Source: Sulfitobacter sp. THAF37 (lineage in GTDB: Bacteria; Pseudomonadota; Alphaproteobacteria; Rhodobacterales; Rhodobacteraceae). From it: a stretch of DNA of 64,000 nt. Positions 55,408 through 64,000 of this stretch are shown in pieces (the first letter of the stretch is position 1; every line of letters starts with the position of its first letter). The stretch lies in assembly GCF_009363555.1 (NCBI RefSeq), contig NZ_CP045372.1, forward strand, positions 1,809,501 through 1,873,500, in the 5' to 3' direction. Both the position numbers and the translations under genes were made by a program. The notes below the pieces were generated by a model. It did not search any database. It was given only the letters and a program-made list of their open reading frames with translations, and was not told the origin of the DNA.

Positions 55408-56784
55408 TCAGCCCGGGACCACCCGCCCCCAAAGATCGTATTCGCCTGCTTCCTCGACCTCGACCGTGACGATGTCGCCGACGGTCAGATCGGAAAAATC
55501 CTCGTCGATGAACAGGTTGCCGTCGATCTCGGGGGCGTCGGCCTTGGTGCGGCAGGTGGCGGCGTCTTCGTCGATCTCGTCGATGATGACGTCCATCCGC
55601 TGACTTACCTTGGCGGCGAGCTTGGCTTCGGAAATGGCCTGCGCCTTTGCCATGAAGCGGTCCCAGCGGTCCTGTTTGACCTCTGCCGGGACGTGATCCG
55701 GCAGGTCGTTGGACCGTGCGCCCGCGACGTTTTCGTATTGAAAGCAGCCGACGCGGTCGAGCTGCGCCTCGTCCAGCCAGTCCAGCAATGTCTGGAACTC
55801 GGATTCGGTCTCGCCGGGGTAGCCGACGATGAAGGTGGAGCGCAGCGTGATGTCCGGGCACTGCGCGCGCCACGCGGCGATTTCGTCGAGCGTTTTCGCC
55901 GCCGCCGCGGGCCGCGCCATGCGTTTGAGCACATCCGGATGCGCATGCTGGAACGGAATGTCGAGATAGGGCAGCACCAGACCTTCCGCCATCAGCGGGA
56001 TCAGGTTGCGCACATGGGGGTAGGGATAGACGTAATGCAGCCGTACCCATGCGCCCAGGCTGCCCAGATCGCGCGCCAGATCGGTAATATGGGCGCGGTG
56101 GCCACGGTCCTCGGCGTGCTTGATGTCGACGCCGTAAGCGGAGGTGTCCTGGCTGATGACCAGCAGTTCCTTCACACCGTTCTCCACCAGCTTCTCCGCC
56201 TCGCGCAGCACCGCATGGGCGGGGCGGGATTGCAGCCGCCCCCGCATGTCGGGGATGATGCAGAATTTGCACTTGTGGTTACAGCCCTCGGAAATCTTGA
56301 GGTAGCTATAGTGGCGCGGCGTCAGCGAGACCTGCTGCGCGGGCAGCAGATCGACAAAGGGATCGGGCGCGGGCGGGACGGCGGCATGGACCGCGTCCAG
56401 CACCTGTTCGTACTGATGCGGGCCTGTCACCGCCAGGATGCGGGGGTGGTGTTCGCGGATATACTCCGGCTCTGCCCCCAGGCAGCCGGTCACGATCACG
56501 CGCCCGTTCTCTGCCAGCGCCTCGCCGATGGCCTCCAGGCTTTCCGCCTTGGCCGAATCGAGGAACCCGCAGGTGTTCACGATCACCGCATCGGCCCCGG
56601 CATAATCGGGCGAAACGCCGTATCCCTCGGCTCGGAGCCGGGTGAGGATGCGTTCGGAATCCACCAGTGCCTTGGGACAGCCGAGGCTGACCATGCCGAT
56701 GGAGGGTTGGCCGGGGCGGTCGGGCGCGTCAAGGCGGGCGCGGGGCGCGAGATCGGGGCGAAGATCTGGTGGGTTTGTGCTCAT
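55408..56784 (-). CDS. rimO: Ribosomal protein S12 methylthiotransferase RimO
   Basis: The 458-aa radical-SAM enzyme adds a methylthio group to an aspartate of ribosomal protein S12. It has the N-terminal MTTase domain with [17 protein letters not shown] and further Cys (NTCGFLD, VTGCLG), the radical-SAM motif [17 protein letters not shown] (C-x3-C-x2-C), and a C-terminal TRAM domain ([15 protein letters not shown] onward). Length is normal. It is divergent from the AsmA-like gene. Confidence 0.95.
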   Translation of the reverse strand: MSTNPPDLRPDLAPRARLDAPDRPGQPSIGMVSLGCPKALVDSERILTRLRAEGYGVSPDYAGADAVIVNTCGFLDSAKAESLEAIGEALAENGRVIVTGCLGAEPEYIREHHPRILAVTGPHQYEQVLDAVHAAVPPAPDPFVDLLPAQQVSLTPRHYSYLKISEGCNHKCKFCIIPDMRGRLQSRPAHAVLREAEKLVENGVKELLVISQDTSAYGVDIKHAEDRGHRAHITDLARDLGSLGAWVRLHYVYPYPHVRNLIPLMAEGLVLPYLDIPFQHAHPDVLKRMARPAAAAKTLDEIAAWRAQCPDITLRSTFIVGYPGETESEFQTLLDWLDEAQLDRVGCFQYENVAGARSNDLPDHVPAEVKQDRWDRFMAKAQAISEAKLAAKVSQRMDVIIDEIDEDAATCRTKADAPEIDGNLFIDEDFSDLTVGDIVTVEVEEAGEYDLWGRVVPG

Positions 56785-56845
56785 GTTCTGCGCTATAGAT
56801 GATGCAAAGGGGCTGGGAAAGCCTCATGGCTTGAGGAGTGCGGTC

Positions 56846-58777
56846 ATGAAATGGGTTTTGCGGATCATCGGCGCCTTGGTGCTGATCGTGGTTCTGGCGG
56901 TCGTGGGGGTGCTGTTGCTGCCCGCCGACCGGATCGCGGGGATTGCGGCGGATCAGCTGCGCAAGGTGACGGGGCGCGATGTGACCATCAGCGGCGGGGT
57001 GTCGATGACGTTCTGGCCGGTGCTTGGGGTCAAGGCCGAAGAGCTTGAGGTCGGGAACGCGGACTGGGCCAAGGAAGGCGCCATGCTGAGCACCACGAAC
57101 GCTGCGATCGGTGTGGATGCCATGGCCCTGTTGCGGGGCGAGATCAGGATCACCAACATCGAGGCCGAAAGCCCAACCATCCGGCTGGAAAGCCGCGCGG
57201 ACGGACGCGCCAGCTGGCAGTTCACCGACGCCAGTGGCGACGCGCAGATCGAAACCGAGACGACGCCAGCGCGCGCGGCGCGGCCCGTCACCATCGAAAA
57301 GCTGACCATCACCGATGCGACGCTGATCTATGACGCGGAAGGGTCCGACCTTGTGTCCTATTCCGGGGTGGACCTGTCACTGGACTGGCCCGAAAGCAAC
57401 GGGCCGGCCGATCTGCGCGCGGTGCTGCGTCCGGCAGGGGCGGCAGTGACCGTGGCGGCCCGTATCGGGGCGTTTTCAAAGTTCCTGACCGGCGAGGTGC
57501 AGCCTGTCGACGCCACGCTTACGGCTGACACGGGTAAGATCAGCCTGAACGGGCGGGCGGCGCTGAACGGGGCGGTTGCGGGCAGGGTTGCATTGGACGC
57601 GCCGGACACGGGCGCTTTCCTTGCGGCGCTGGGCCAGCCGGGCGTGACGCTGCCGCGCGGCCTGGGGCAGCGTCTGGCCGTCACGACGGAGCTGACCTTG
57701 ACACCGGACCGCCAGCTTTCCCTGCGCGACCTCGTCGCGGATCTGGGCGGCAACAGCCTGCGCGGTGCGGCAGATGTGGGATTGAACGGCACACCGCAGG
57801 TGAATGCGCAGCTGACGGCCGGGGCGCTGGACCTGTCGGGGCTGACCGGCGGCGGGGACAAGAGCGGCACGGGCGGGGCGGACGCACCCGTTGGCGCGGG
57901 CTGGCCGACGGCCCCGATCGACGCCTCCGGCCTTGCCGCCTTCAACGGCGACATCGCACTGAGCGCGGACAGCATCGACCTGGGCGCGCTGAAACTGGGG
58001 GCCTCGCGGACGTTGCTCAGCAACGACCGGTCGCGCATGGTTTTCGAGATGCGGGACGTGTCTGGTTACGGCGGGCGGCTGACCGGGCAGTTCGTGATGA
58101 ACAACCGCTCCGGCCTGTCCGTGGGCGGGTCGGTTCAGGCCCAGGGCGTGCAGATGAAACCGCTGCTGACCGATCTTGCGGACATTACCCGCTTTAGCGG
58201 GCAGGGCGATGCCGAGGTGTCTTTCCTGGGGGTGGGGCAGAGCGTGGATGCGATCATGCGGTCCCTGTCGGGCAAGGGCGCGGTGAAAGTCGGACGCGGC
58301 ACGATCGAGGGGATCGACCTGGATGCGCTGCTGGGGTCTTTCGATGTGCAGGGCGGCACCACGGTGTTCGATTCGCTGGGGGCGAATTTCACTATGGACG
58401 CGGGCGTGCTGCGCAATGACGACCTGTTGCTGCTGTTGCCGAACTTCAACGCGACCGGGGCGGGGCAGGTGAACCTCGGCGCGCAGACGGTGGATTACAC
58501 CGTGACCCCCAAGGCGCTGCGGGTGAACGGCGACCGGGGACTGGCGGTGCCGGTGCGGATCAGCGGGCCCTGGGCGGACCCGTCCATCCGGCCTGACCTG
58601 AAGGCCGCGGTCGATCTGAATTTTGCCGAAGAGAAGGCGAAGATCGAGGATCAGGTGAAACAGAAACTGGCGGAAGAGCTGGACCTGAACCCGCAGGACG
58701 GCCAATCCATCGAGGACGCGGTGAAGGACAAGGTTGAGGACAGGCTGAAACAGAGGTTGCTGAAGATCCTGCAATAG
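56846..58777 (+). CDS. AsmA-family envelope protein
   Basis: The 643-aa protein has an N-terminal membrane anchor (IIGALVLIVVLAVVGVLLLPA) followed by the AsmA start motif with KVTGRDVTISGGVSMTFWPVLGVKAEEL in pieces, beta-rich repeats, and a C-terminal AsmA_2-like region (SGQGDAEVSFLGVGQSVD, LLLLLPNFNATGAGQVNLG, YTVTPKALRV). The last 50 residues form a charged helix rich in Lys, Glu and Asp. AsmA-like proteins move or handle phospholipids between membranes. Alternative in-frame upstream codons lack homology. Confidence 0.85.
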   Translation: MKWVLRIIGALVLIVVLAVVGVLLLPADRIAGIAADQLRKVTGRDVTISGGVSMTFWPVLGVKAEELEVGNADWAKEGAMLSTTNAAIGVDAMALLRGEIRITNIEAESPTIRLESRADGRASWQFTDASGDAQIETETTPARAARPVTIEKLTITDATLIYDAEGSDLVSYSGVDLSLDWPESNGPADLRAVLRPAGAAVTVAARIGAFSKFLTGEVQPVDATLTADTGKISLNGRAALNGAVAGRVALDAPDTGAFLAALGQPGVTLPRGLGQRLAVTTELTLTPDRQLSLRDLVADLGGNSLRGAADVGLNGTPQVNAQLTAGALDLSGLTGGGDKSGTGGADAPVGAGWPTAPIDASGLAAFNGDIALSADSIDLGALKLGASRTLLSNDRSRMVFEMRDVSGYGGRLTGQFVMNNRSGLSVGGSVQAQGVQMKPLLTDLADITRFSGQGDAEVSFLGVGQSVDAIMRSLSGKGAVKVGRGTIEGIDLDALLGSFDVQGGTTVFDSLGANFTMDAGVLRNDDLLLLLPNFNATGAGQVNLGAQTVDYTVTPKALRVNGDRGLAVPVRISGPWADPSIRPDLKAAVDLNFAEEKAKIEDQVKQKLAEELDLNPQDGQSIEDAVKDKVEDRLKQRLLKILQ

Positions 58778-58945
58778 CGGTTTTGGCGGCCCCGGCAGGC
58801 TGCTGAAAAACAAGTCTGTGTGCAGTTATCTTGGCCGCAACCGGGAAATCGTTCTTCGATGCGCCCGCCACACCCCTTGGCGCGGCCCTCTCCGATCCGA
58901 ACAACCGCCTGTGCCGGAACAATCTCCTTGTGGGGAAATGCCCAG

Positions 58946-58961
58946 GACTTTTGCAAAAGTC
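58946..58961. repeat. 16-bp perfect palindrome upstream of trpB
   Basis: GACTTTTGCAAAAGTC is a perfect 16-bp inverted repeat, 63 bp before the trpB ATG in the 246-bp AsmA-trpB spacer. It could be an operator or a dispersed palindromic repeat. A stretch GGCAGGCTGCTGAAAAAC at the start of the spacer resembles a transposon end, but no partner end is seen. Confidence 0.5.
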
Positions 58962-59023
58962 TTGGGGTTCCGCCTGCTGCGCCGCTGCGCTACATCTGCT
59001 GCGCGCAGACGCAGGAGCATCCC

Positions 59024-60256
59024 ATGGCAAACGACCTATTCAACAGCTTCATGACCGGCCCGGACGAGAAGGGCCGTTTCGGCGATTTCGGCGGGCGGTT
59101 CGTGTCCGAGACGCTGATGCCGCTGATCCTCGAACTGGAAGAGCAATACGAGATCGCCAAGACCGATGAGAGCTTCTGGGCCGAGATGGATTTCCTGTGG
59201 AAGCATTACGTGGGCCGCCCGAGCCCGCTGTATTTCGCGGAGCGGCTGACCGAGGAATTGGGCGGCGCCAAGGTCTACATGAAGCGCGACGAGTTGAATC
59301 ATACCGGCGCGCACAAGATCAACAACGTTTTGGGCCAGATCATCCTGGCCCGCCGCATGGGCAAGAAGCGGATCATCGCGGAGACCGGCGCGGGCCAGCA
59401 CGGCGTGGCGACCGCGACCGTCTGCGCCAAGTTCGGGCTGAAATGCGTGGTCTACATGGGTGCCCACGACGTGGAGCGTCAGGCCCCCAACGTGTTCCGC
59501 ATGAAGCTGCTGGGAGCGGAAGTGGTCCCGGTCACAAGCGGGCGCGGCACGCTGAAGGATGCGATGAACGATGCGCTGCGCGACTGGGTTACGAATGTCC
59601 GCGATACCTTCTATTGCATCGGCACCGTTGCCGGACCCCACCCCTACCCGGCGATGGTGCGCGATTTCCAGGCCATCATCGGCAAGGAGGTGCGCGAGCA
59701 GATGACCGAGGCCGAGGGGCGCGTCCCCGATACGGTCATTGCGGCCATCGGTGGCGGCTCGAATGCGATGGGGCTGTTCTATCCCTTCCTGGACGACAAG
59801 GAGGTCGCGATCATCGGTGTCGAGGCCGGCGGCAAGGGCGTCAACGAGAAGATGGAGCATTGCGCCTCGCTCACCGGGGGGCGGCCCGGGGTGCTGCACG
59901 GCAACCGGACCTATCTGCTGCAGGACGAAGACGGGCAGATCCTGGAGGGTTTCAGCATCTCTGCAGGGCTCGACTATCCCGGCATCGGGCCGGAACATGC
60001 CTGGCTGCATGACATCGGGCGCGCGCAGTACGTTTCGATCACCGACAAGGAGGCGCTGGCCGCTTTCCAGAAGTGCTGTGCGCTGGAGGGGATTATCCCG
60101 GCGCTGGAGCCGAGCCACGCGCTGGCCCATGTGATGAAGATCGCGCCGGAGCTGCCGAAGGATCACATCATCTGCATGAATATGTGTGGCCGCGGCGACA
60201 AGGACATCTTTACCGTCGCCAAGGCGCTGGGCTTCGAGATGGGCGACTTCGCCTGA
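59024..60256 (+). CDS. trpB: Tryptophan synthase beta subunit
   Basis: The 410-aa PLP enzyme condenses indole with serine. It has the start [16 protein letters not shown], the PLP lysine region [15 protein letters not shown], the substrate loop [14 protein letters not shown], the glycine-rich GGGSNAMG and the C-terminal [13 protein letters not shown]. Length is normal. No trpA or trpF neighbour is visible in the window, so it stands apart from other trp genes here. A GC-rich palindromic repeat follows its stop. Confidence 0.97.
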   Translation: MANDLFNSFMTGPDEKGRFGDFGGRFVSETLMPLILELEEQYEIAKTDESFWAEMDFLWKHYVGRPSPLYFAERLTEELGGAKVYMKRDELNHTGAHKINNVLGQIILARRMGKKRIIAETGAGQHGVATATVCAKFGLKCVVYMGAHDVERQAPNVFRMKLLGAEVVPVTSGRGTLKDAMNDALRDWVTNVRDTFYCIGTVAGPHPYPAMVRDFQAIIGKEVREQMTEAEGRVPDTVIAAIGGGSNAMGLFYPFLDDKEVAIIGVEAGGKGVNEKMEHCASLTGGRPGVLHGNRTYLLQDEDGQILEGFSISAGLDYPGIGPEHAWLHDIGRAQYVSITDKEALAAFQKCCALEGIIPALEPSHALAHVMKIAPELPKDHIICMNMCGRGDKDIFTVAKALGFEMGDFA

Positions 60257-60320
60257 GGCGAAGCTTCCGGGGGCTCTGCCCCCGGACCCCCGGAGGTATT
60301 TGGGGCATAAAGAAGATTAT
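60257..60320. repeat. GC-rich palindromic intergenic element, copy 2
   Basis: Directly after the trpB stop: CGAAGCTTCCGGGGGCTC, then TGCCCCCGGACCCCCGGAGG, then GTATTTGGGGCATAAAGAAG. The CCGGGGGCTCTGCCCCCGG part is a hairpin and the block CCCCCGG-AG-GTATTTG matches the element at 2984-3052. Probably a dispersed 3'-end palindrome of this lineage. Confidence 0.55.
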
Positions 60321-60407
60321 TGCGGTTCCGGTTTATGTCCAGGCGCCGATGCCCTGACCCGTCTTCGGCGCTCCGGGGGCAACGGCGATGGTTTGTGCGG
60401 GAACGGT

Positions 60408-60995
60408 TTATCGGGTCAGTTCGAGGATGTCGAAGTCGCTTTCCACGGCGGGAGCGGGGAACATCAGCCGTGCGCGGGTAGGGCTGACGCGTTCGAACAC
60501 CGCGACATCCGTCTGGACGCGCCCGTCCGAGGTGAAATCTGCGGGCAGGTCGGCGTAGGCGGCGGGGTCCTCTTCCGAGACGTAGCCGACGCCGACATAG
60601 ACCGCGCGGCCCTCGCGGAATGTGATCGTGCCGCGTGTCAGTTGTGAACCCGTCAGCTTCTCGAAGGCGAAGCTGCCATCCGCACGGAGGCTGAAGCGGC
60701 ATTTGAAATCGGTGTAGACCACAAGCGCGCTGATGCCGCCCAGTTTCATCGTTCTGCAGGACCAGTCGCCGGACAGGGTTTCGTCAAAGGCCACCTGTGG
60801 CGTGCCCGAGAGTGCGGTGGCGAGGGCGGCCACATCGCCGGGCGCGCCACCGGCAAGGGCCTGCAGGATGGCGCGTCCGGCAGAGGCGTCGAACCGATCC
60901 AGCCGGGCGGCATCGGTCGGGCGCAGATCGACCTGGGCGGCGGCGGGTGCGGCCCAGATCAGCAGGGCAAGGGTGGTCAAGAGCGGTCGTATCAT
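60408..60995 (-). CDS. DUF4893-family exported protein
   Basis: The 195-aa protein has a signal peptide (MIRPLLTTLALLIWAAPAAA) and the DUF4893-like pattern LSGDWSCRTMKLGGISALV, with CRFSLRADGSFAFEKLTGS and a late YVGVGYVSEEDPAAYAD. The single disulfide candidate is the Cys pair at about 79/99. Function is unknown, with a periplasmic location inferred. Transcribed leftwards and convergent on trpB. Confidence 0.75.
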   Translation of the reverse strand: MIRPLLTTLALLIWAAPAAAQVDLRPTDAARLDRFDASAGRAILQALAGGAPGDVAALATALSGTPQVAFDETLSGDWSCRTMKLGGISALVVYTDFKCRFSLRADGSFAFEKLTGSQLTRGTITFREGRAVYVGVGYVSEEDPAAYADLPADFTSDGRVQTDVAVFERVSPTRARLMFPAPAVESDFDILELTR

Positions 60996-61031
60996 CGGGA
61001 CGCTTTCAGGCGAGGCGGGAACGGGGTGGGG

Positions 61032-61409
61032 TCAATCGGCTTCGGCGGCGTGGGCGCGCAGGACGTTCAGCGGGACGATGTCCAGCGCCCGGCGATGGGT
61101 CGCGGCCAGGTGGACGCGGGGCGCGCACCCCTCATCGGCGGCCTGCAGGAAGCGGCTGGCGCAGAGGCACCAGGGATCGCCGGGTTGCAGTCCGGCAAAT
61201 CCGTACTCGGGGCGCGGCGTGCTCAGGTCGTTTCCGACGTATTTGGAGTAGGCGAGGAATTCGGCGGTCATTATGGCGCAGACCGTATGACTGCCCTGGT
61301 CGGCGGCGCAGGTGTTGCAATGGCCGTCGCGGAAGAAGCCGGTCACCGGATCGGTGCCGCAGACCGCGAGCGGACCGCCTGTCACGTTGATGCTGTCTTC
61401 GGGGTCCAT
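61032..61409 (-). CDS. DUF2237-family protein
   Basis: The 125-aa protein matches DUF2237: NVTGGPLAVCGTDPVTGFFRDG, CNTCAADQGSHTVCAIMTAEFL, STPRPEYGFAGLQPGDPWCLC and ASRFLQAADEGCAPRV. The dense, conserved Cys suggest metal or disulfide structure. Function is unknown. The ATG at 61409 is 7 bp beyond the stop of the serine hydrolase on the same strand. Confidence 0.85.
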   Translation of the reverse strand: MDPEDSINVTGGPLAVCGTDPVTGFFRDGHCNTCAADQGSHTVCAIMTAEFLAYSKYVGNDLSTPRPEYGFAGLQPGDPWCLCASRFLQAADEGCAPRVHLAATHRRALDIVPLNVLRAHAAEAD

Positions 61410-61416
61410 GGGCACC

Positions 61417-62571
61417 TCAGAGGTCGCGGGCGATGGCGCGGAACATGTCCACGTTTTGCTGGTTTGCACCGGGTTCCCGGAACTGGCGGTCGGCGGCGGT
61501 GGTGACGATCACGACCTGTCGGGCGGTGTCGATGTAGATGTATTGTCCGTAGATGCCGCGCGCCATGTATTCGCCGTCGGCCGATCCTTCCGGGATCCAC
61601 CATTGGTAGCCGTAGCCTGCCCCCTCCGGTGCACTCGGTTCGGTCGAGGCGTCGACCCAGTCGGCGGGCACCACCTGCCGGCCCTGCCATTCCCCGCGCT
61701 GTGCGTACATCTGGCCAAAGCGGGCATAGTCCCGCGTGGTCATGTTGAGGCCCCCCAGTACGAAGGCGGTGCCGACCCCGTCCGTCACATAGTAGGGGGC
61801 GTACTCCAGCCCGAGCGGCTGGATGATATGGGTGCTCAGCAGTTCGGCCACCGGTTTGCCCGCCGCGCCGCGCACCACCATGCCGACAACATGGGTGTCG
61901 ATGGAGACGTATTTCCAGGTTTCCCCCGGCGCCGCGAAGGTTTCGGTCAGGTGGGCGGCGAAATCGTCCATCCGCCCACCCAGGGCCAGCACCCTGCCCA
62001 TGCGGTTGATGTCTGAGTTGAAGTCCAGGTAATCCTCATCGAAGGTCACGCCGCTTGCCATGTTGAGCACCTGGCGCAGGCTGGCCCCGTCGTAGGCGCC
62101 GCCGCGCAGCAGGGGGGCATATTTCGTCACCGGATCGTCGATGGATTCGATGGTGCCATTGTCCAGCAGCACCCCGACCAGCGCCGAAAGGTAGCTTTTG
62201 GCCACCGACCAGCTGATGCGCCGATCGTCCGCCGAGGTGCCCTGATGGTAGCTTTCGTGCACGATCTCGCCGTCATTCAGCACCAGCAGCGACGTCAGGC
62301 TGCGCTCTGCCACCCAGGCGTCGGTGCCGGGGGGCAGGGCGGCGTCGGGGCCATAGCTCAGCGGGCTGGTCGGCCCGTTCCCGCGCGAGACTTCGGTGGT
62401 CAGAAACGCCTGATCCATGTGGCTGAAATTGTCGACGATCTTTTCTTCGGAAAAGAGCGAGTTCACGGCCATTAGCCGGGTGATCTCCTCGCGTTTCCAC
62501 AGGCCGACAGCCACTGCGACCACCACAAGCAGCAGCAGGGCGCCGAAGGTCCATTTCAGAAATCTGCGCAT
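61417..62571 (-). CDS. Serine hydrolase, beta-lactamase class C/penicillin-binding-protein-like
   Basis: The 384-aa protein has an N-terminal membrane anchor or signal (FLKWTFGALLLLVVVAVAVGLW) and the class C fold with the S-x-x-K motif ISWSVAKSYLSAL, a Tyr motif region (WKYVSIDTHV) and a late H/K-T-G-equivalent region around ARGIYGQYIYID. Such proteins include esterases and D,D-peptidases as well as beta-lactamases; I infer no resistance role. The ATG at 62571 is preferred over an upstream in-frame ATG at 62598. Confidence 0.82.
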   Translation of the reverse strand: MRRFLKWTFGALLLLVVVAVAVGLWKREEITRLMAVNSLFSEEKIVDNFSHMDQAFLTTEVSRGNGPTSPLSYGPDAALPPGTDAWVAERSLTSLLVLNDGEIVHESYHQGTSADDRRISWSVAKSYLSALVGVLLDNGTIESIDDPVTKYAPLLRGGAYDGASLRQVLNMASGVTFDEDYLDFNSDINRMGRVLALGGRMDDFAAHLTETFAAPGETWKYVSIDTHVVGMVVRGAAGKPVAELLSTHIIQPLGLEYAPYYVTDGVGTAFVLGGLNMTTRDYARFGQMYAQRGEWQGRQVVPADWVDASTEPSAPEGAGYGYQWWIPEGSADGEYMARGIYGQYIYIDTARQVVIVTTAADRQFREPGANQQNVDMFRAIARDL

Positions 62572-62628
62572 GTCTCGGGTCTCTTTGCTTTGGGGCATCC
62601 AATCACAACGGGTCGCGCGGCGCCAGTG

Positions 62629-63666
62629 TCAGCCGTGGGTCCATTCGATCCAGCGGCCATGAAAATCGGCGCGTCCGAGGTTCAGCGTGATGTCACCAGG
62701 CCAGAGCCGCAGGATCAGCGCGGCCCCGATCTTGCCGCTGGTGTCGCCGTCGCTTTCCATCGACAGCCAGGCCAGCGGGCGGTTTGCCGTGGCGCGGGCA
62801 CCTGCGGCCTCGATCATGGCGCGCCCCCGGTCGCGGACGGGTTTGGGAAAATACTGCCAGGCGACGGTATGCTGGATCATGTGCAGGCGGCCCTGCGGGG
62901 CGCTTGGCAGGCGTCGTGCCAGCCAGTCGATCGCGTCGCCCTTGACCACCGGGGTTGTCGCAACGGACGCCGCGGCGCGTGTCAGGACCAGACGTTGTGG
63001 CTGATCGGCCCAGAGATAGGCGGTGAGGCGCAGGAGGTCTTTGCTGCGGCCGGGGTCCAGCGGGTTCAGATCGACGCCCGCGCGGGACGCGACACGGGGC
63101 CGGGCAGCGGGGGGCAGCGGCCCCGTCCAGTCCGGGCTGAGGGTCAGCACCGGCGTCTGCGCGCCAAAGCGTGTGCCGTGGATTTCCAGCGCGAAGTGAT
63201 CCCACATCAGGTTCAGACCGCCGCTGGCGCCCAGTTCGCTGAGATGAATGGGCAGGTCGAAATGCTGCAGCGCCACATGGGCGCCCGCGATCAGGGCGGC
63301 GGAGCGGCGGACCTCGTTGGTCTGCGGCGCGCTGTCGGTCCAGCGCAGCAGGAAGGTTTCATGCCGGGACAATGCAGCCAACACCGCGTCGCGCAGCGCC
63401 GCGTCGCTGGCGGCATGGGGCGGATAGACTGCGGCCAGATCCGGGGCGGCGCGGTTCAGGACCAGCGCATGCAGACCGCCCGCGAGGCGCAGGGGCAGCG
63501 AATGGCCTGCCGGTCCGATGTCGCCCTCGAAACCCGCGAACTTGCGGGCCAATGCGCTGTCCGCGGGCCAGTTTTCCGCCAGGACGGTCAGCAGTTTCCC
63601 CATGAAGGGGGAGCCCATGCGGACGCAGGTATCCGCCTGATGTTCAAACGCGTCCCGCAGGTTCAC
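62629..63666 (-). CDS. DUF2332-family protein
   Basis: The 345-aa protein has the DUF2332 pattern: CVRMGSPFMGKLLTVLAENW, then TNEVRRSAALIAGAHVAL, then LSELGASGGLNLMWDHFAL, then WLSMESDG and a C-terminal LILRLWPGD...LGRADFHGRWIEW. The GASGGLNL segment resembles a SAM-binding loop, so a methyltransferase-like function has been suspected; this is not established. It overlaps the pth gene by 4 bp (ATGA). Confidence 0.82.
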   Translation of the reverse strand: MNLRDAFEHQADTCVRMGSPFMGKLLTVLAENWPADSALARKFAGFEGDIGPAGHSLPLRLAGGLHALVLNRAAPDLAAVYPPHAASDAALRDAVLAALSRHETFLLRWTDSAPQTNEVRRSAALIAGAHVALQHFDLPIHLSELGASGGLNLMWDHFALEIHGTRFGAQTPVLTLSPDWTGPLPPAARPRVASRAGVDLNPLDPGRSKDLLRLTAYLWADQPQRLVLTRAAASVATTPVVKGDAIDWLARRLPSAPQGRLHMIQHTVAWQYFPKPVRDRGRAMIEAAGARATANRPLAWLSMESDGDTSGKIGAALILRLWPGDITLNLGRADFHGRWIEWTHG

Positions 63667-63998
63667 CTGAAGCGTTCCATCAGTTTTTGCAGCGGCGTTT
63701 TCTGCGCTGTCTGCGGCTCATCCGCCGGGGCGGGCGCGGGCGCAGGCGCGGGTTTGGCGGCCTTCGGACCCTTGCTGCCGGTGCCGGAGCGCGCGGGGCT
63801 GACCCGCATCGCCACGGTGTTCAGGAACTTTGCCGTGTCCCAGGCGGCCAGCTCCGCTGCGCCATCGCTGATCCCGCGCAGGACATCGTCGAGCCAATCC
63901 TCATCCGCCTTGGGGAAATCGCGCAGCACATAGCCCGGCACCGCGTCCTTGTGGCCCGGATGACCGACTCCGAGCCGGACGCGGTGGTACTCCGGTCC
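63663..63998 (-). CDS. pth: Peptidyl-tRNA hydrolase, C-terminal part, truncated by window edge
   Basis: Only the last 111 codons are present, as the gene enters from the right edge. The visible part has the Pth end with YHRVRLGVGHPGHKDAVPGY, a segment near the peptidyl-tRNA site, and continues VLRDFPKADEDWLDDVLRGI and a long Ala/Pro-rich tail. The enzyme recycles peptidyl-tRNA that drops off the ribosome. The tail is longer than in E. coli. Its stop overlaps the DUF2332 start as ATGA. Confidence 0.88.
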   Translation of the reverse strand, partial: GPEYHRVRLGVGHPGHKDAVPGYVLRDFPKADEDWLDDVLRGISDGAAELAAWDTAKFLNTVAMRVSPARSGTGSKGPKAAKPAPAPAPAPADEPQTAQKTPLQKLMERFR

Positions 63999-64000
63999 GA

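Noticed and set aside
61417..62571. Antibiotic-resistance beta-lactamase
   Set aside because: The class C fold is shared by many esterases and peptidases; nothing in the sequence indicates beta-lactam hydrolysis.

Overview
The window is high-GC, gene-dense chromosomal DNA from an alphaproteobacterium. It most likely comes from the Roseobacter group of the Rhodobacteraceae. Pointers to this are a co-localised TCA-cycle set (sucCD-sucAB-lpdA, mdh, sdhCDAB), four enzymes of the ethylmalonyl-CoA pathway (ccr, ecm, mesaconyl-CoA hydratase, malyl-CoA thioesterase), a LuxR/LuxI pair behind a CtrA-type box, an alphaproteobacterial LexA-type box, and the TIGR02186/TauE gene pair. I found no rRNA or tRNA genes, CRISPR array, phage genes or intact insertion sequence.

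Layout. 0-1.4 kb: the end of a PlsC-type acyltransferase, an FMN-binding PPOX-like protein and a low-GC lipoprotein gene. 1.5-12.9 kb: a long leftward operon, sucC - three small envelope genes - sucD - DUF805 - sucA - sucB - MAPEG - small barrel protein - MAPEG - lpdA. Hairpin repeats follow sucC and lpdA, and a diverged copy of the lpdA 3' end lies beyond its stop. 13.1-16.8 kb: leftward mcl2 - NnrU-like - DUF1737 - mesaconyl-CoA hydratase, then a sulfotransferase. 17.1-20.7 kb: a small secreted protein, a TauE-type permease, a PRC-barrel protein with 11-residue repeats, and mdh. 20.9-25.5 kb: rightward sdhC-D-A - lipoprotein - FkbM methyltransferase - sdhB. 25.5-29.0 kb: a small CxxC protein, an FAD dehydrogenase, a secreted protein and a DUF1989 protein. 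29.0-29.7 kb: non-coding DNA bounded by two related palindromes. 29.7-36.6 kb: deoD, H-NS-like protein, ecm, GNAT, acyltransferase and ccr. 36.7-38.4 kb: quorum-sensing locus. 38.5-43.7 kb: helicase, SDR, TIGR02186/TauE pair and EEP-family hydrolase. 43.7-48.5 kb: a BMP-type ABC importer. 48.6-54.7 kb: rimI-tsaB-nfuA, universal stress protein, aminotransferase, M48 protease, YigZ-like, hemolysin III and DUF393 proteins. 54.8-64 kb: a gene behind a LexA-type box, rimO, an AsmA-like protein, trpB, several hypothetical or enzyme genes and the end of pth.

How it fits together. The 2-oxoglutarate dehydrogenase complex, succinyl-CoA synthetase, succinate dehydrogenase and malate dehydrogenase cover 2-oxoglutarate to oxaloacetate except fumarase. 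The ethylmalonyl-CoA enzymes feed the same intermediates from acetyl-CoA. The clearest regulatory signal is a pair of TGTGATCACA palindromes, spaced 21 bp centre to centre, upstream of both sucC and sdhC, which suggests that one transcription factor coordinates the two divergent TCA operons. All functional calls come from reading translations and motifs; no database search was run.
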